Positions 28,586 through 30,765 of a stretch of DNA of 30,765 bases are shown here, in pieces. Under the pieces are notes generated by a model. It was given only the letters and a program-made list of their open reading frames with translations, ran no database searches and was not told the DNA's origin. Position 1 is the stretch's first letter, and the number at the start of each line of letters is the position of its first letter. The position numbers and the translations under genes were made by a program. This DNA comes from a virus, in the IMG/VR virus record IMGVR_UViG_3300044845_001067, positions 1 to 30,765 of that record; one strand, 5' to 3'.

Positions 28586-30765
28586 ATGCCCCAGGAAACG
28601 AATTTAAATATTAATCCATATAACGACGACTTTAATCCTAAAGATAATTATCATCGGGTACTTTTTAAGCCGTCAAAACCTGTCCAGGCAAGAGAAGTTA
28701 ATAACCTGCAGTCAATTCTACAGAACCAAATTGAAAAATTCGGGAGTCATATCTTTAAAGAAGGTTCAATTGTAATTCCCGGCAATATTGATTACGATGA
28801 CAATCTTCATGTAGTAGAACTCCAAAATTCTTATAACGGAATCTCAGTATCATCATATATTCCGCTTTTAATTGGTAAGACTATCAAAGGTAAGACTAGC
28901 GGCATTAGAGCTACGGTTATATTAATTAAAACACAAGACGAGTCGATAAGAGGCAACGCTTCACTGTATATTAAATATATTGGCTCAGATTCCACCAATG
29001 GTATCGTAGAACTTTTTGCCGATGACGAAGAAATTACTTTAGAAACATCTGCAAATGTAACCATTTCAACTGGAGAAACTGTAGTTCTTACCGAAGGCGA
29101 AACAATCGCGGCAACTATAACAAGCAATTGTAATTCTGTAGCATCCTCGGTTACTGTTTCAGATGGGGTTTATTTTATTAGAGGAAATTTTGTAAACGTT
29201 TACAAGCAAACTTTACTCTTAGAACAATATTCAAACATAGCATCATATAAAGTTGGATTTTTCGTTGAAGAAACCATCATAGGATCCGATGAAAAAATTG
29301 AACTTCTTGATAATGCCAATGGTTCTCCTAATTATACTGCTCCTGGCGCAGACCGGTTCTCTATTCAATTAATTTTAACAAAATATAGTACCGATGAAGA
29401 CAAGCCCAGTAATTTTGTTCAACTCTTAGAAGTCAGAGATGGCAATCTAGTATCAACTCAAGATGTTTCGTCCTATAATATTTTAGAACAAGAATTTGCA
29501 AAAAGAACTTTTGATGAATCTGGTAATTATTATGTAAACCCGCCTTCCGTTTCTATTAGTGAATCTTTAAATGACCTTTTAGGTAACGATGGGATATATG
29601 ACTCATCAGAAATAACTTATAATGGAAATACTCCCAGTGAAGCATTAAGTATCTACCAAGTTTCACCGCTAAAGGCTTATGTTCAAGGATATGAAACTAA
29701 AACCATAAGCCCCACTTTTATAGATTTTAAAAAGCCAAGAACTACCAAGTTACTTGAAAACCAGGAACTCATTTACTATACTGGCTCAAGTTTAACTCTC
29801 AATAGAGTATATGGTTCGCCAACAATTGGCATTTCAACTAATTACACTTTAAGTCTTCGCGATTCAAGAGTTGGGAATATTCAATCAATAGCCCCCGGAA
29901 AGGAGATCGGCCTAGCCAGAGTTTATGATTTTGCTATTGAATCTGGTTCTTATTCTTCTGCCAATCCAAATTTAAACGAATGGGACATTTCCTTATTTGA
30001 TGTTCAGTCATACTCCGAAATAACTCTTAACCAAAATTTAGATAGTAGCACTCTCTATAATATCCCATGTCAAATTGTAGGAAAATCTAGTGGTGCAACC
30101 GGGTTTCTACGATATGATTCAAGAAATAGTGGAATTGTAACCGCATATGATATTAAAGGAACATTTGCAGTCGGAGAAAGGTTAGTCTTCAACGGCATAG
30201 AAAATACTAGAGTGTCTACGGCAGTCACAGCATATTCGTTGAGCGATGTAAAGTCAGTCTACGGTGTAGTTGGTACTGCATTCACCTTTACCGCTGATGT
30301 TAAGCAGTATTCAACTCTACCGATTGGGCAAGTATCTATAAGTGCGGTTGATACTGGTAGTGGTATCTCAACAGTATCAAGGTCAACTGATACCTTTGTT
30401 GGCGTAGTAAATGTTGGAAATATTGTTGCATTCACCTCTCCAGGATTGACCTCGAGCACATTTGCAAAAGTAACCAAAGTAAACTCAAAATCTTTATCGG
30501 TTGTCGGCGTTTCTTCGGTTACTGGAATCTGTGACGGTAAACTTCCGGCAATACCAATTAATCCGTCTGATTTTACGATCCTGTCCTCAAGGTTTACAAA
30601 GTCTCAAGATAACACTCTTTACACAAAATTACCGAAAGAAAAAGTATCAAATGTAAATCTTTCAAAATCTAATTTGGTAATCAGAAGGCAATTTAATGTT
30701 AACATTTCGTCTAATGCTGTTGGTCCGATTTCGGCAGATGTAAACGAGACTTTCTTGCCGTTTGA
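28586..30765 (+). CDS. DUF4815-type tail/baseplate structural protein, 3' end outside the window
   Basis: The ATG at 28586 starts an open frame that continues to the last base of the window, giving at least 726 residues. The N-terminal 70 residues (MPQETNLNINPYNDDFNP, YHRVLFKPSKPVQAREVNNLQ, SILQNQIEKFGSHIFKEGSIVIPGN) match the DUF4815 pattern that follows gp8 in T4-like cyanophages. The remainder is strand-rich with Ser/Thr and Gly repeats, as in a fibrous or wedge-peripheral virion protein. It may take the place of gp9/gp10 at the wedge rim. Truncated by the window edge, not by mutation. Confidence 0.85.
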   Translation, partial: MPQETNLNINPYNDDFNPKDNYHRVLFKPSKPVQAREVNNLQSILQNQIEKFGSHIFKEGSIVIPGNIDYDDNLHVVELQNSYNGISVSSYIPLLIGKTIKGKTSGIRATVILIKTQDESIRGNASLYIKYIGSDSTNGIVELFADDEEITLETSANVTISTGETVVLTEGETIAATITSNCNSVASSVTVSDGVYFIRGNFVNVYKQTLLLEQYSNIASYKVGFFVEETIIGSDEKIELLDNANGSPNYTAPGADRFSIQLILTKYSTDEDKPSNFVQLLEVRDGNLVSTQDVSSYNILEQEFAKRTFDESGNYYVNPPSVSISESLNDLLGNDGIYDSSEITYNGNTPSEALSIYQVSPLKAYVQGYETKTISPTFIDFKKPRTTKLLENQELIYYTGSSLTLNRVYGSPTIGISTNYTLSLRDSRVGNIQSIAPGKEIGLARVYDFAIESGSYSSANPNLNEWDISLFDVQSYSEITLNQNLDSSTLYNIPCQIVGKSSGATGFLRYDSRNSGIVTAYDIKGTFAVGERLVFNGIENTRVSTAVTAYSLSDVKSVYGVVGTAFTFTADVKQYSTLPIGQVSISAVDTGSGISTVSRSTDTFVGVVNVGNIVAFTSPGLTSSTFAKVTKVNSKSLSVVGVSSVTGICDGKLPAIPINPSDFTILSSRFTKSQDNTLYTKLPKEKVSNVNLSKSNLVIRRQFNVNISSNAVGPISADVNETFLPF

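Overview
The window looks like part of the genome of a T4-like cyanomyophage (a contractile-tailed phage of cyanobacteria). Three things support this. A photosystem II D1 gene (psbA) sits among phage genes. The T4 baseplate wedge order gp25 - gp6 - very large gp7-like protein - gp8 - DUF4815 structural protein fills 13.4-30.8 kb. Many genes are preceded by T4-type late promoter boxes ([C/G/A]TAAATA). Host genus and habitat cannot be read from the sequence.

Layout. (1) 0.1-4.0 kb: a tightly packed plus-strand operon of small, mostly unrecognised proteins, many coupled by ATGA stop/start overlaps. It holds four tandem leucine-rich-repeat-variant (LRV) genes, several duplicated small genes, a ribbon-helix-helix DNA-binding protein and a two-helix membrane protein. 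(2) 4.0-5.4 kb: psbA with its own sigma70-like promoter, a leader hairpin and a strong terminator. The encoded D1 keeps the manganese, tyrosine-Z, iron and QB ligands but carries A80, L158 and A286, the signature of the microaerobic D1' isoform. (3) 5.4-6.4 kb: a free-standing, apparently frameshifted homing-endonuclease-like gene directly downstream of the intronless psbA, with an 18-C homopolymer at its break, followed by a second frameshifted small gene. (4) 6.4-9.2 kb: unknown plus-strand genes and a fifth LRV protein.

(5) 9.2-13.3 kb: mostly minus-strand late genes. Four proteins begin with a common motif (K-[TS]-F-x-[EQ]-F-[IL]-x-E-A; three are M-K-[TS]-F at the very start). It resembles the capsid-targeting sequence plus gp21 protease site of T4 internal head proteins. 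One carries an ADP-ribosyltransferase-like core, one a GNAT acetyltransferase, and two are very basic proteins of unknown function. Three further minus-strand proteins share a C-terminal helical domain. Together these look like a cassette of virion-packaged, probably injected, host-takeover proteins. A plus-strand glycosyltransferase-like gene and two tiny genes interrupt the cassette. (6) 13.3-30.8 kb: the baseplate wedge operon, separated from the minus-strand genes by a 14-bp palindrome that forms two overlapping divergent late promoters.

How the parts fit: the early-type small genes and psbA (own sigma70-like promoter) would act in host takeover and in keeping photosynthesis running. The late-promoter genes make the baseplate and the proteins loaded into the head. 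All functional statements rest on motif recognition by eye; no database search was possible.
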